This document shows positions 11,414 to 24,170 of a DNA stretch of 64,000 nucleotides, one piece after another. The position numbers and the translations under genes were made by a program. The stretch is taken from contig WBMQ01000009.1 of assembly GCA_016630905.1 (NCBI GenBank), positions 744,001 to 808,000 of the forward strand, written 5' to 3'. Numbering within the stretch: the stretch's first letter is position 1; each line of letters begins with the position of its first letter. The DNA is from Capillidium heterosporum. Its lineage: Eukaryota; Entomophthoromycota; Entomophthoromycetes; Entomophthorales; Capillidiaceae. The notes below the pieces were generated by a model. That model was not told the DNA's origin. It made no database searches and saw only the letters and a program-made list of their open reading frames with translations.

Positions 11414-12152
11414 TGATGATCATCATGAATTTTTTGATGTGCGTGTGAGTTGTGGTACTACTAATAAAGTTTTTGAATAGTTTGTTAAAGTAAAGGTATT
11501 TAACTTTGTAAAGAGCTGTTCAAATTGGATTAAAAGTTTGCATATAGTGTTACATTTCTAACGAAAGTAAGTGTTGGATTAATAAATTATAAATTTAAGT
11601 AGTTGATTGCTTGAGTAAATAGATTCAAAAATATGCTGGTGAAAATAGCGATTTTTAAATTTTCGATTGTATTAAATACCCCTCTCTGCCTTTCATTAAA
11701 CTACTACTATATATCATTTTGTTTTTTGAGAGTAAGCTTTACTAAGCTCGTTACCTGATCTAGTATAGAAATACCCTTTATATTCCTATTAAAATATCGG
11801 CACTATAATATTTCTAGCTTTGAATGGTAGCTTTTCAATGAAAAGTGTATCGTCTTGTGATGCGTTCTAAGTCTATTGGAGTGGGCACTATCTAAATAGT
11901 TGGATTAGTATTTGCTACTGCTTATAAACAACTAGGTTCCACAAGGTTTCCAGTATACATTTAGCTAAAATGCTTGTTGCATATAATAAGCTGGCTAACA
12001 TAGGCAAATTTTCCGGGGCTAAAGTAATGAAACAGTTGTGAAGCTGTGGTGTAAAAAAGCGAATTGCCTGAACAATCAAATCCAACAATCAAAGTGAGTG
12101 TACCGAATATCTTTGAACTTTGTTACGTTTCACTATTTAGCATATATGAACC
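11414..12152. other. Intergenic
   Basis: Spacer between the UBA gene and SPT20. A 14-base palindrome (ATGATGATCATCAT) follows the UBA stop codon directly. The rest is AT-rich with no frame of interest and should contain the SPT20 promoter. Confidence 0.45.
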
Positions 12153-15100
12153 ATGGTGCAATCTAAAGGAGGTGATAAAGGTAACCGATATTTCACATCC
12201 TATTATTCAACCTGGTAAAAGTTAGTAAAACGGCTGGAGGGCAGCTACCTGTCCCCAGAAGGAGGAAGAGTAGCAAAGAGGTACATGTTTTGCAAATTTA
12301 AATTTTAACTTTTAATAGATTCCTTCTTTGCCAAAGGACAACCTTTCAGCTGTATTTTCAAGCATTTCCATCGGTGCTAAAGAAGCTTCTGTCCCAAAAA
12401 CTACCCAAAAAGTTGCTATTGTTTAATTCGCTCTTTACTTATATATTTATTAGAATCGAAAGAAGAGCGTCCCGTCAGTAGGTAAACTATTACACTGGTG
12501 TTTTCTAGAGCTTGTATTAACGGTACGTTTAAAGACAACCAGCTCACCTTGGTAAAGAATGGAGAGCTAGGTGACATTGCTATTCATATCTGGCACGACG
12601 AATTTAAAGTTCTAAACAAAGGGGCCTTGATATTGGCTGGAGAGTTCAAACATTTCCAAGATTTTTTAGACAATGGCGAGATACCTCCAGAGCTGGTACC
12701 TCTTTTTAACGACATCGATGCCAAGTTTATCAAAGGTAGCTATTTTTAAAGTTTTGCTTTTAAGTTTGGCCTAGGACATATAATTGTACAGGTATTTGAC
12801 TACCGACACATTAAGAATTCCAATCCAACCGAAACAAAATTGGAAGATGCTAAACGAAGGTCGGTTGCTTTAAAGCCAAGCCAGATGAGCCTTCAAGCTG
12901 ATCTTCAGTTGCTAAACTACCAAACCAATGGGAAAATATCGGAGGAGCAGATGCTTTTGATAGAATCAGAGATATTGGTAGGCTATAGATCGTAGTTATA
13001 AAACTAAATCGTAAAATTGTAGCTTTTAGCCGAACCTGCACTTGATTTAAGCGTAAAGTCTGCCAATAACAGAGTTAGAGGCGCTTTGCAATTTCTTGAA
13101 AACGTCGACAAGGTCTTTCCCGTCAAAGAACTTAAGAATTCTACCGAGCTTGAGGATGAAGCTAAAGAACTTGAGGAGATTAGAAATATGTTCTTAACTA
13201 TGGATGAGGTATTTTATATACTTGATTTTTGCTAATCTACATTTAGACCCGATTGAAAAAGTGGGAAGTCGAAAGGTATTTTAATTTATCGACTAATGCT
13301 GACATTACTAGCTTTGAATTGAGTCAATTTATATCGGAGAACAAGGCAAAGAAGGTAGGAAGGGATAGGGAGATAACTGCCGGTGTCGATACCATTAAAT
13401 TCAAAGGTATTTTCATCAATATATGTAAACTTATATATTCTAGCCGACCAAGAGTTACATAGAATTATACCCTCCAATTACCAGTTAGTAAGGACTATTC
13501 GATTTGAGAAGGAGGTCGATTCTGGTAACTTATTTCGTTAAAATATCGCTAATTTCTTAGAAAAAATACATACCCTCTTAAACGTATATTTAAAGCCTGA
13601 CAAGTCCATCATCTGTTTACTGCGAGAAGGCACCACGATAGATACCGGTATCGATGGATTTACTAGAACGTATTATTGTTATTTGATTTATTTCTAATGC
13701 TTTTAGGGTTTTATTCAAAAACTTATTTATCGCTTCTTCATATATCGATAATTTTTTGGCAGCTAATAAGCTTACTCAAACATTTATCCTGGATACCAAC
13801 TATGTCACAAAACCCATCGAAAAAGTCGTTGAGCCTATTCTCCTGGGACCCAAGAAACCTGCTCCAGCTAAAATATCGGCAGCCCCAGCTAGTATCGTGG
13901 CCACAATACCCCAGAATCAGCCTTCTGTAGGCCGACCTTTTATGCAGCTACCTGGGAATAATATTCCCAATTCTTTGGCGCAAATTGCACCTAGTCAAGT
14001 AGGCCAAGTACCCATCCCCGAAAACATTTCAAACATTCACCCAGCAAGGTTTACGGCCCAACAACTTCACGCCTACCAACAGTCAAGGTTTCAGCAAATT
14101 TTTAAAGAGTCTCACCACCTGATTGGAGAAAACACAACTTCTGAAGCCTCGGACAATACCAAAGCAGCTAATATTGAACCTGTCAACGTCCCATCTACTG
14201 TAATTGCTCCAACCAATCCTCCGGCCAATGTACCTGATGCCAACCCTTATCAGCAGAAGGCCTCAAATCAGATTAATACCGGCCAACCAATGAATCCAAC
14301 TCAAGCCCAAGGTTTACAGCGACCCCTGAATCAACAGCTTTATGGTAATTTCCCAGGTCAAAATGTCCAGCATCCTCAGGATCAGATGCAGATGCAGAAC
14401 CAACAGAATATGATAAAACAGGCACAGCTTATGGCAAGTTTGTTAGCAGTTTTAACTCCCCAGCAGAAAGTTGCTATCCAAACTCTTTACCACAAGAAGG
14501 CTTTGAGCAACCAACAGCAGCAGATAATTCAGAGTCTATTGAGTCAGCCCAACCTAAGTCCAATGCACCGATCCTACCTATCTTATCTATTTGCTCAGTT
14601 AGCTGCATCTCAAGGTAGGCCAGGATATCCTAGCGATGCCCAAGCTTCACAGGTTAGACCTCAGATCCCTCCACAGGCCCACTCTGAGACTTCTAAACCC
14701 GAACCAGTTAACGCCAGTTCTCAGCCAGTTCCTCAAAGCTCAGCTTCCCACGCCCCATCAGAAGAAGCCCAAAAGGAAATGGTGTCCGCCTTTCTTAAAC
14801 AGCAACAGATTCCCAACAATCAGCAAATGTTTTTGAAGCAACAACAGTTCAACCCTGCATTTGCTCAACAACAAAAAGTTGCCGGGGCTCCTCCTGCTTT
14901 TATGCAGAATCCAAATGCCTCAGTTGCACGTAACGCCCAAGGGAATAATCAAATTGCCATCCAACAATCGATTGTAGCTGGGCTTCAGGCAAATCCAAAC
15001 AACACTAACGCTCACCAGCAAAGCTTTGGTCAACCTATGGTCGACAAACTCCAGCATCAAATGAGGATGCAGCACTATGCTCAGTACCTTGCCCACCAAC

Positions 15101-16854
15101 AGATGAACGGCGCCCAGATGCTACAGAATGCTACACAGCAGGGCCAAGTTTCTGCCACTCCAGCAAATGTCCAAGGAAACCCTCAACAAAATAATGTAGC
15201 GATACAGTCGCAGAATGTAAACAACGCCTCTCAACAGACCCAGAAAACCCCTATAACTCCGTACGTTTCCCAAAATGTAGGGATGCAACAAGGTACTGGA
15301 TCCCTTGGATCGGTTGGAAGTGTACATCAAACACCATCTGCCGCTACCCCACAGCTAGGCCAAGTCCCTGAGGATCATCAACAGCAACCCAACACCAACA
15401 TTCAAATTCCACAAACTCCCAGGATAAACACTGCCAACCAACAGGACCAGCAACCTGGAGGACTTCAGACTCCAAATATGGCCGTTCCGATAACTCCTCA
15501 AATCCCTCAAATGCCACAGGGATTCACTGGGCAAAATATTGCACAAAATCAAGAAATTATTGCACAAATGAGGCAAAAGAACATGTTGCAGCAAGTAGCT
15601 ATGAAGCAAGCCCAAGCTAGTAAACAAGTCAAGGCGAAACGTCCGTCTATTTCACAGCAGCAGACGCAACCCAATCAGATGTTTAACTCGGATATGCCCC
15701 AAGCGAACCAAATCCAATCCAGCATGACTCCCCAGTTGACTCAACAGCAAATGGAATTTAGCACGCCTAACCTGCAACAAGGATCCGACTTCGACTCAGA
15801 GCATATGTCTAAAAGAGTAAGGATTCAGCCCCAGCCTCAGCTTCAGGCTCAACCCCAAGTTCAACCACAACCCCAACCCCAACTTCAATCACAATCCATC
15901 CCTCAAGCTCAGCCCCAGCAGCCTCAAGTTGGTTTGGAAGCTGCAGCAGCTCCGGCAACTCAACAAGTGACTATGAACTCGCAAAACCAAGCGTTGATCA
16001 ATGCTTTACAAAAATCAGCCTTATCTCAACAGCATATGCAAGTACTGTCACTTTTACAACAACAGCCCAGCTTAAATCCGCAGCAACAGCAGCTACTGAA
16101 TAGCCTCCAGCAAAAGCTCGCAATCCACAACTACCAAAAAAACGTGTATTTGGCAAGTCAACAAGGTATGCGCCTTCAGCAACAGCCTGCGAATGGACCG
16201 AGTACGCCTTTCATCGGTGAGCAGCAGCATCCTGTGCAACGCCCTGGGAATCAAGCTGAAAAGGCAGGTTCGGTTGCCGCTACACCCATCCAACCCAAAC
16301 CTCAGACCCCAGCCATGAACCAAGCCTCCTTCAACCCAGGTATGGGCCAAGAAGTTCAGGCTGCTCAAATCCAGGCTCAAGTCCAAGCCCAGGCCCAAGT
16401 CCAAGCTCAGGCTCAAGCTCAAGTTCAGGCGCAGGCTCAGGCTGCCCACCTGGCTCAGATGCAGCAGCGTCAAGCTCAAATCCACCAGATGCGCCGTCAG
16501 CAGTTCCTCAATTCATACAATCAGCAGCTGTTCCAAGGCCAATTGGGCGGTATACAGCCCAATAACTTTGTCAACCCAGCCCTTCAGCAGCAATATCTGG
16601 CGATGCAGCAGCAAGGACTTCAGACCGCTATGGCCCAGAATCCGAACCTTCAGCTCCAGCTCCAGAATATGAACATGGCTCAAGCTCAGGCCCAATTCCA
16701 AGCCCAAGCCCAAGCCAACATGGGTATGCCAGGTGGGAACCGGCCTAACTTTACCCCCAATTCTATGATGGGATTAGGACAAAATGGCCTCCCCGGTGCT
16801 GGGCTTCCCCACAACTTTCAAGTACCTAAGAATGGGAACAACCCACCTAATTAA
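12153..16854 (+). CDS. SPT20: SAGA complex subunit Spt20, with very long Gln-rich tail
   Basis: The N-terminal half is spread over roughly ten exons (12153 to about 13705), and the last exon is one open block of more than 1,000 codons to 16854. Recognisable Spt20-domain segments are FQDFLDNGEIPPELVPLFND, GHIIVQVFDYRH (the family's CLIVQVYDHR strand, made by joining across the intron at about 12737-12774), LLAEPALDLS and TVLFKNLFIASSYIDNFLAA. Spt20 holds the SAGA histone acetyltransferase complex together and helps recruit TBP to promoters in the nucleus. The tail is Gln/Asn/Pro/Ala-rich, with a QA/QV alternating stretch coded at 16372-16443. Yeast Spt20 also has a Gln-rich C-terminus, but a shorter one. 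MED16 lies 370 bases downstream in the same direction. Some internal splice borders are best guesses. Confidence 0.85.
16372..16443 (+). repeat. Imperfect six-base repeat coding Gln-Ala/Gln-Val pairs
   Basis: A CARGCY-type hexamer repeats about twelve times, giving alternating Gln-Ala with a few Gln-Val pairs in the Spt20 tail. Third positions vary (CAG/CAA, GCT/GCC), so the repeat is old or under selection at the protein level rather than a fresh microsatellite. Confidence 0.7.
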
Positions 16855-17225
16855 TTTACCCACAGCCCTAGCCGCTAGCTAGCTACTTTGTCGATGTTGA
16901 GCCTTTTATATTTAAGTTTAAACGTACAGTAGTTAATAAGGTATGATATAGGATTCAAAATTTTATAATAAACTTGATTGTTTTAGATTTCAATATTTAA
17001 AGTATCTACTTCTTATTTATTTATTGCATTGCTATCGCTTTGATTACATTATTTATATAGGTCTTGATGTTATCACTTATAAGTTCGGATTCCAGCAATT
17101 CAATTACCTCAAATATTTACTTCATACCTATTTAATTGGCTGGATTTTTATCACGACAGATGACCTGAATAAAACACAAACAGAATACGTTTCTTTAGCT
17201 TTTTAAGATACATGAGCTTAGCGAA
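16855..17225. other. SPT20-MED16 intergenic
   Basis: Short AT-rich spacer of 371 bases that must contain the SPT20 3' end and the MED16 promoter. A 60-codon frame at 17024-17206 has no recognisable content. Confidence 0.5.
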
Positions 17226-20200
17226 ATGGATTTAGAGAGCCAGTACCAGTTCAGTTGGTCCTCCCGAAACACGATATTTTCCAACTTCCCCGGAGTCCAA
17301 AGTGCTTCCAACAAGTCGGTTGAGTTTTTCGGGAATGGAGTCAAGGTTTTACCGATAGAGGCCTTGTTGGCGGTGTTCAAGAGCGATAAGTTTGAAGAAC
17401 GGTTGGCAGCAGTATACTCATCCCCAAGTTTACGCCACAAAGGGATACCTGACCATATAATATCCAAGCCTGAGGAAGGTGGGAGCGTCAAATGCATCAA
17501 ATGGAACAGCTTCGGTACATTTATCGCTATTTACGACCAGAATGGTAACATTCAGCTAATCGAAAATATAAATGGGTTGGCTAACCTATATCGTACGATA
17601 TTCAAGTCAAAGTCCTACGATACAATTCTAGCTTCAGTTTGGTTAGATGCACGTCGAAACGTCGAAATATTGGACCTCAATCAAAACTCACAAAACAACA
17701 GCACCTTAGACGCAAATCTGAGAGTCAAGAAGCTACCTTTTTTAGGCCCAACTAGTTTCCAAGGTAACCACGGCTTTTTGACGGTGACCTCTAGTGGGAA
17801 GATAAAACTTTATTTCAAGCCTTCCGTGATGAACAACTTTGTCCTTACCGAGCACCAGCTTATTGAGATTACGACGAGGAGGCTGTTGGAAGCAGAAGTA
17901 GTTTTAGCCACCGACAACTTAATCCATGTAGTCTACATCTTTCAAGAAAACGGGAACGGTAGGATAAGTGCCGAAGTTTTAACTGTATTGCTCGACCTCA
18001 GCGACCTCAGTATGGCCAACAACAGTTTCAAAGTAGTCGCTTCCAGGACTTTACCACTCAGCTTTAGTTCGGAAAGCAAGTCCCCGAAAATAATGTTGAA
18101 GTGCAGCTATGTAGTAGATTTCTGTAGACCTGAGCAGGGTCCAACAACGAACTTAATCGTTTCGGTTGCCGATATAGAGACAGGGAGTTTAGCTACCTAT
18201 GCCATGTCTAATGAATCGGATGGGCTATCAAACCAAGAAGCGGGAGCTTTAGTAAGTATATATAGTATATTTGCAGTTACTAATTTGTTTATTTTAAGCC
18301 GTCTTTTTTAGTAAAGAATACAGGCCAAATAAGTTCCGACCTCGACCCCATATCTCTAGTAAGGTTCCTAAAGCCAAGTATCCAAGAGTCGACATCCGCC
18401 AAATCTTTCATAGTTATCGCCAAAAGAAGCGGAGCCATTGAGGTGAGGGATTCTATGAACTTGCAAAAGTGCTATTTGACGAGCCATATTAGTACATTTG
18501 CAGACTCAAACAATGTGCATTGTTTAGGAAAAGCATCGGCTGATGGCAATTTGGGCTATTTGACTAATTTCGAATTGTCGGCAAATGGAGCGCTAGCTCT
18601 ACTACTTACCTCAACCAAGGCTATTGTTGTAATCAATTTGGTTGCATGGATCAGCGAGTTCGATTCTAATACTAGTTCTGCCACAAAGGACAGAAAGATC
18701 AATACCTGCCTCCCCTATTTACTTAAAAGTCTTCACGACGGCACCGATTTTAGTGACAGTGTAGCTTCGTTGATTTATTTTCCACCTAAGCAACCCGAAA
18801 ACAGCGAAGGTACGCCGAGGGAACAAGAGGTGAAGAATTTACTGAATATGTTGGATCGATTTTGGTGCGAGGCTTTCCCTGCGACTCCTACAGGAATCAG
18901 TGGAAAACTCATTTTCCCTGACCTAGCTTCCAATCGGTTTACTTCCCTACAATCCACGATAATTAGATACTATCATTTTGGAACCTCGCTTAAACAGCAA
19001 ACCGACTTTATGGGAGAACAGAACTTCTACCTCAATCACCTGACGAAGCTTTCCTTCATGGACCAGTTGCGACACTGCTTAACTTTGCTGACTTCCACTC
19101 TTTTAGCCTCCGAGGATACTGATTTAAAATTCGATCCAACAAAATTCCATGTTTCCCTTCCCTGCGTTTCTTGGGCAATCGACTCGGTTTTATTTCTACT
19201 AAGGGAAATTTACTACTATTATAACACCCATTTTTACTGTGTAACTGAGGATAAGGAGCGAAAGGTCCAGCGACTGGGTCCAAACGCCGGCCACCTATGT
19301 ATAATAGTACACACCAGCACCCGAAGCATCTTTCGTGAACTGTTGAAGCTAACAAGTTCCTTTATCGAACAGCTCCCAAACATCGGCAAAAGTGGAAGCG
19401 CTAGTGAAACCAAGGCGAGCCAACTCAACTACATATGGCGTATGCAATGTAGCACTTGGCCGATAGACCCGGTTATGCCGATTAAAATGGTCAGTGTCCT
19501 TCTCGTCCAATTCGATCAAAAAATAGCCGACAACACATCTCCCGACGCATACAACGGTTACCTAGTTCCAACATGTTTACCCAAATGGGCACAGGATTTA
19601 GTAATTAGGATCGAGCCGTTCTTAAAAGATAAGGTCGCCGAAATCAGTAAGCCACTGCTTCAATGTAACATTACTTGGCTAGGGATAAGCTCAGGGAACC
19701 ACAAATACAAACCTCCTAAACCAAGAACCGCGAAGTTGGGTCCGAAGGAAAGTAGCTTACATCTAAGGACACTACAAACTAGGAAAAGGGGAATAATCGA
19801 CAGGATAAAGAATAGAAGCTATCTGAGAAAGTTGAATCTCAAGAGAGCTCGATCCAACGCAACGAAGTCCAGTAACTCTGGAGACAACAGTGCCAGAGGT
19901 GCTAATATCATCATGGATAAAGGTCACGACACGAACGATTTCAGTCTTAAACTACTAGGCGAGAAAACCAACGATTTTAATGGCAAGCTTGAAGTTGACC
20001 TAAACCCATTCAAGCTGGATTCCCCTGATTTCGGATTGAGCGGATCCGGCGAGAAGGTGGGCTTCGACGACAAATTGGATACATTCATTCCAGTTGATAC
20101 CGGACTAGAGGTCAACACGGGTGACGAAAATAACGCTATCTTTTCTCAAAAGGACACTTTTATCAATCCCATTCTAGCTACTTTGAGTAAAAAGGGCGTA

Positions 20201-20737
20201 GATGTCACTCTACCAACGACAATTGTTCAAAAGGATTTAGATGAAGCCTACAATTTTGACAAGATACTAAAGCCTCTCAAGCCTAAAGAAACCGACGATC
20301 AATCAAAGCCCTTCCTGTTTTCAAGTACTGTAGCCGGCCAATCTAAGTATGAAAATCGAAACGGCCAAAATAGTGTTGGGTTAAACAGGGACACTAGTGG
20401 GAAACTCGATGAGGTAAATGTACCTAATGCTAATGACAATAGCGGGAAAGGCAGTTTCCTAAGCTCCTCGACGTTTGAAAAGCTTTCAACCAAGATGAAA
20501 CGGCCCACCACGAGTTCAAGTACCGGTGAGAAGACTATTAAGCAGGTTCGAGGTCCCAAAGGTAATTCTAAGATGAAATCTAGCACCAGTAAGCCGCTGT
20601 CCAAATTATGTTTAAGGTGCCGCAAGTATACGACGGAGCTACCGAAGCTGTACCAGCTGTCCCAAAAGATCAATCCCTCGGCCAATAGCTTCTCCAAATG
20701 CGTTTGTGATGGTCCATACGTACTCTCTTACAACTAA
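17226..20737 (+). CDS. MED16: Mediator tail subunit Med16 (Sin4)
   Basis: Two exons joined at intron 18252-18298, which has a TTACTAAT branch site, give about 1,150 residues. The N-terminal part looks like a WD-type beta-propeller: VKCIKWNSFGTFIAIYDQNG and ILASVWLDARRNVEILD are blade-like repeats. The C-terminus LCLRCRKYT ... SKCVCDGPYVL is the paired-cysteine end seen in Med16 (CxxC and CxCGGxW-like). Med16 is part of the Mediator tail that passes signals from activators to RNA polymerase II. A long polar Ser/Lys/Asp-rich stretch between about 19700 and 20580 separates the helical middle from the cysteine motif. The next gene, DPM3, is convergent. Assignment rests on motif and architecture rather than alignment. 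Confidence 0.75.
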
Positions 20738-21138
20738 AATTAAATATGTACACTACGTTGTGATCCAGCTCTTATAAGTCCATGTGTGAAATCCAAGCTA
20801 TCTTTATTTCTTGACACAAAAGCCATGTATTTACCCCAATATTCAAACTAATAGTTAATTAAGATTTACCTTGCATACTTTTACTGCTTTTAATAGAGTA
20901 GGTTGCTTACTTTATAGGTTTCTTTGGATGCCACCTCTGTTAAAACCAGGATAGAAATTTGCATCTTATGGAATATTCGCTTCAATATTTACAAATCACA
21001 TAAATTAAGCTGTACTGAATACATTGATATTATAGGTAATGTTAAACTTTTGAAAAGCAAACCTCAAAGTATAGAATAACATAGTATATGGAAAATAGGA
21101 ACAAAATAGAAAATTACTTTGCCTTTGATTTATTCAAC
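20738..21138. other. Convergent intergenic MED16-DPM3
   Basis: AT-rich region between two converging genes. It should contain both transcript ends; no other feature was seen. Confidence 0.5.
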
Positions 21139-21501
21139 TTAATCAACGGTTACGTTCTTGGCACGTAAGTTTCTTGTAGCTTCATCAATTTCCTACACAA
21201 TTAGTAATGCAAAATATAAAAAATTTACCCCGACTAATTCTTCATAAGCTTCAGGGCATTCTCTAAACGTAACTAAATTGTACCCAATGTCAATTAAAGA
21301 ATAGGAGCCGAATGAGACTAGGGCGACGAAAGGAAGCTACAATTAAACAGTTAGCTATATAAAAAGTTATAAACTTACAGTTGGCCACACTTGCTCTTTG
21401 ATAGTATCAGATAATGGTACTGGAATAACTCCGAATAATACTAGCAGCCACACTAAAAAACTGCCACCGAGTACCGTGAATGCTTCAGTTGCTTTGGTCA
21501 T
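21139..21501 (-). CDS. DPM3: Dolichol-phosphate mannosyltransferase subunit 3
   Basis: Three small exons (21379-21501, 21229-21336, 21139-21192) with clear GTAAGT/GTAAAT donors give 94 residues. The protein starts MTKATEAF and has two membrane segments: one around VLGGSFLVWLLVLFGVI, the second around LPFVALVSFGSYSLIDIGY. The end LVTFRECPEAYEELVGEIDE matches the human DPM3 tail ([20 protein letters not shown]). DPM3 anchors the catalytic DPM1 in the ER membrane, supplying dolichol-phosphate-mannose for N-glycans, GPI anchors and O-mannosylation. Exons this small are easily missed; no single exon exceeds 41 codons. The exon lengths are all multiples of three. Confidence 0.88.
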
Positions 21502-22357
21502 CTTTCTTGTAAATGTTGGAAAAGGCGAAATCCAGTTTCAAAGTGAAATAGATGGTTAGGACAAAGATGATTTGTCCCACAAATTGGATGCAGTAAAGAT
21601 GAAGTACAAGTTGCATAATAAAGAAATTTGAACGTTTTGACTAAGAACTACCGTACAAATGTAAAGTAGTTAATTGTACAGTTTCAATTGCATTTTGTTA
21701 GTAAATTGTAAGTTCTACAAGATACATTAGAAATATTGATATGTGTTAAATCTATCGACACTTATATTGGATGTCGTTAGGGTTCTATGGTATCAGAAAT
21801 TGAATAGCTCGGTAGCTTTACTTTATAAAAATGTTTGGGCTCTAACAGTTAGAACAGGCAAATGTAACATTGGTTTTAAACATCAACCATGGTATATATT
21901 TGAGAAGAAAGTTGGAAGGCAGCTTTTACTACGATATCTAGGCTAAATAGTTTATAAGTTGGTATCTAAACAAGTACTGTAACGCCCAAAGGAGTAAAGT
22001 TGGCAATTTAAGAGCATTTATTGATTTATTTATCGGTTCTAAAGATTGTTTCAGCTAATTTGTAGAATCTGTCTTAGCACTATATTTATTAAATAAGTTG
22101 AAAATTTTACTACATCCAACTATTTAAGCTACACAAGTAACTTTGCAATATATACCTCACTCATATATCGCTAAATATTAGTTTTATAAGAATTGGGACT
22201 TGGATTGGTTAATTCAAAGCTGGTATTATCACGCCAAGTACTAACCATGAGGCACTATAAAGCACAGTTACCAGTTAATGGAAAGATCCTATTCCGAAGA
22301 CTATATAAACCTTGTCCACCCTTTGCCTTAATTTTACCTTTTTTCAAAAGCTATACC
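21502..22357. other. Intergenic
   Basis: Divergent spacer. CTATATAAACC near 22300 is a likely TATA box for the secreted-protein gene at 22358. Frames at 21743-21946 and 22193-22435 lack any recognisable domain; the latter overlaps the start of the next gene in the same frame. Confidence 0.4.
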
Positions 22358-22853
22358 ATGAGGTTCCTAGGTGTTACTTTATTTTTTCTAACTACAACTT
22401 CGGCTCTAAAGTGTGGGTGCTGTAAGAAGCTTTAGGTATGTTCAAAAGTCTGGATAATGTATTATCCTAATATACGAAAAAGAGTGCCATCGGTTTTGTA
22501 GTAGTACCAATAATAATGCCTTTAGTCCCGAACTTGGACACACTTACCCTCCTGATAGTGACAAAGGTAAAAGCCAGCTACCCGTCTTGGATGGTTCCAA
22601 CAAGGATCAACCAGCTGTCTCCATTAGTCTAAAGGACGATAAAACTGAACCTACCCTTTCTTCAAGTAAAACTGCTAAAGCTAAGGCGACCAGTAGTACT
22701 TTTATGCCTAGAGAAACCCCCGAATTGGAATCATCGTCCCAAGTCGAGAGCATGACTAAAAGTTTGAATTCGGTAGCCAGTAAAGTTAAAAATACACAAA
22801 TGGATAGTTTTACAGGCGAATCAGCAGCTGTTGGCTTTGACATTCGCTATTGA
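22358..22853 (+). CDS. Probable small secreted Ser/Thr/Lys-rich protein
   Basis: ATG 22358 begins a signal peptide (MRFLGVTLFFLTTTSA) followed by LKCGCCKKL and a stop. A second open stretch, about 22480-22853, encodes a polar Ser/Thr/Lys-rich segment with SSSKTAKAKATSSTF and ends GFDIRY. A GT...AG intron near 22437-22480 could link them, but the phases I tried leave a stop at the junction. The gene is therefore either a 25-residue peptide, a two-exon gene with a different splice, or broken. The LKC after the signal peptide recalls the small two-cysteine secreted family at 33.3-35.8 kb. Function unknown. Confidence 0.4.
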
Positions 22854-23207
22854 GTATATTATTGAATGCTTTAAAGCAGCTTTGCTTAATTTATGTGTTA
22901 TTCATAAAAGAATACTCATGCTTATCTTGGATAGTGCATGCATCATTGTATATTTTATTGTTTTCTTTGAAAGAATTTATTAATTTAGTTGATATCGTTT
23001 TAAAATAAATCAGGTTGAAAGTGCTACATATATATGAAAATAGAGTTATATTTTAATAAAAGCTACATATATCTCACTACTATGCTTAATAAACTAACCA
23101 ATGTAGTATTTCAGAACAGTGCAAAATATTTAATTGAAGAAACAGAAAGATATCCAATACCCTTCAACTTAATCTTACCATGTTAGTTAGTAACTTTGAG
23201 CAATGTA
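22854..23207. other. Convergent intergenic
   Basis: About 350 bases of AT-rich DNA between convergent genes; nothing recognisable. Confidence 0.5.
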
Positions 23208-24170
23208 TTAAACTAACTCGGCGATCAACATCTCAGCTCCATCGTTATACAACAGATATCCCTGATTCAAGTAGACTTTCCAAACTATATCTCGGAACTG
23301 AAAAGTCATAAAGTTGAAGTATAGCGTCGTAAATATAAAGCAAAGTATAGCAGTCAGCAAGCAGCCACCTACTGAAAACTTCAAAGCATCAGTTGTTACA
23401 ATGTGGCTCAACGATTTAGTCGAAAGTTCTTGGATAGTTGCAAATGCTATACCATTAAATGAGTAAACTTTGACAGCCAATTTCCAAGAAAAAACAACAA
23501 TCAGATAACTAAAGAATGCAAACAATCTGTAAAACAGCTTCGATAGGGCACTCGACAAGTTGGTAGTAAAATCAAAGTAGACTATTCGGAACAGGTTACG
23601 ATTAATAATGAGAAAGATTAGCCACAGCAGTGAAGGATAGACTACCTTCCATTTTCGACTTATACCCAGCTCCCCACTCATCTCAAAACTATACTTGTAA
23701 TCAATGAAATCACTAGACGTACTGGCCCATAAGTAACTCATTATCAAGGTGGTGGACATAACGTAGCTGCCAAATCCAATCAAAATTTTTATCAACGTTG
23801 GGGATTTGATAATATAATATAACAAAAATAGGATATAAAAAGTCAATTGGATTAAAATGTTGAGCTTTGAAAATGAAGAAATGAAGATGGTACTCGTATT
23901 TGCATCTTGTGATTTTAAGCAAAATAGATAGTACCAGTAGTAGCAAAGGATTAAATAGATAGTTACTTGCGACGGGACTTTGGAATTGATTTGGATAACG
24001 CAACTACATTTTGACCTCAAGCTCTGAGAGTACTCTTCATACTCTCCTTTGCCATCTAGATCGTTGGTATTGAAGTTGGGTTCGAAGGGATGGGTTTTTG
24101 CTGAACCGAAAGTTGGGAATGATTCGTAGCGTCGATGGCTTTTATTTTGCTTGGTCTTTGGGTTTCGCAT
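23208..24170 (-). CDS. Multi-pass membrane protein, unrecognised
   Basis: One open frame of 320 codons starting MRNPKTKQNKSHRRYESF. A polar N-terminal tail of about 65 residues precedes roughly six or seven hydrophobic segments (for example VTIYLILCYYWYYLFCL, IQLTFYILFLLYYIIK, VYPSLLWLIFLII, LFAFFSYLIVVFSWKL, VGGCLLTAILCFIFTTLYF). The order and spacing fit a polytopic membrane protein. I do not recognise the family: the segment NRNLFRIVYFDF faintly recalls the RYRIVEF-like motif of RTA1-type proteins, but the rest does not follow that pattern. No intron is needed. The 5' end is divergent from a long intergenic region. The length and clean frame argue that the gene is real. Confidence 0.6.
   Translation of the reverse strand: MRNPKTKQNKSHRRYESFPTFGSAKTHPFEPNFNTNDLDGKGEYEEYSQSLRSKCSCVIQINSKVPSQVTIYLILCYYWYYLFCLKSQDANTSTIFISSFSKLNILIQLTFYILFLLYYIIKSPTLIKILIGFGSYVMSTTLIMSYLWASTSSDFIDYKYSFEMSGELGISRKWKVVYPSLLWLIFLIINRNLFRIVYFDFTTNLSSALSKLFYRLFAFFSYLIVVFSWKLAVKVYSFNGIAFATIQELSTKSLSHIVTTDALKFSVGGCLLTAILCFIFTTLYFNFMTFQFRDIVWKVYLNQGYLLYNDGAEMLIAELV

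Noticed and set aside
14636-16713. Frames of up to 130 codons on both strands inside the SPT20 tail
   Set aside because: Shadows produced by the Gln-rich codon repeats; the plus-strand main frame explains the DNA.
21743-22435. Two plus-strand frames of 67 and 80 codons upstream of the secreted gene at 22358
   Set aside because: No domains; the second merely extends the real secreted frame upstream of its ATG.
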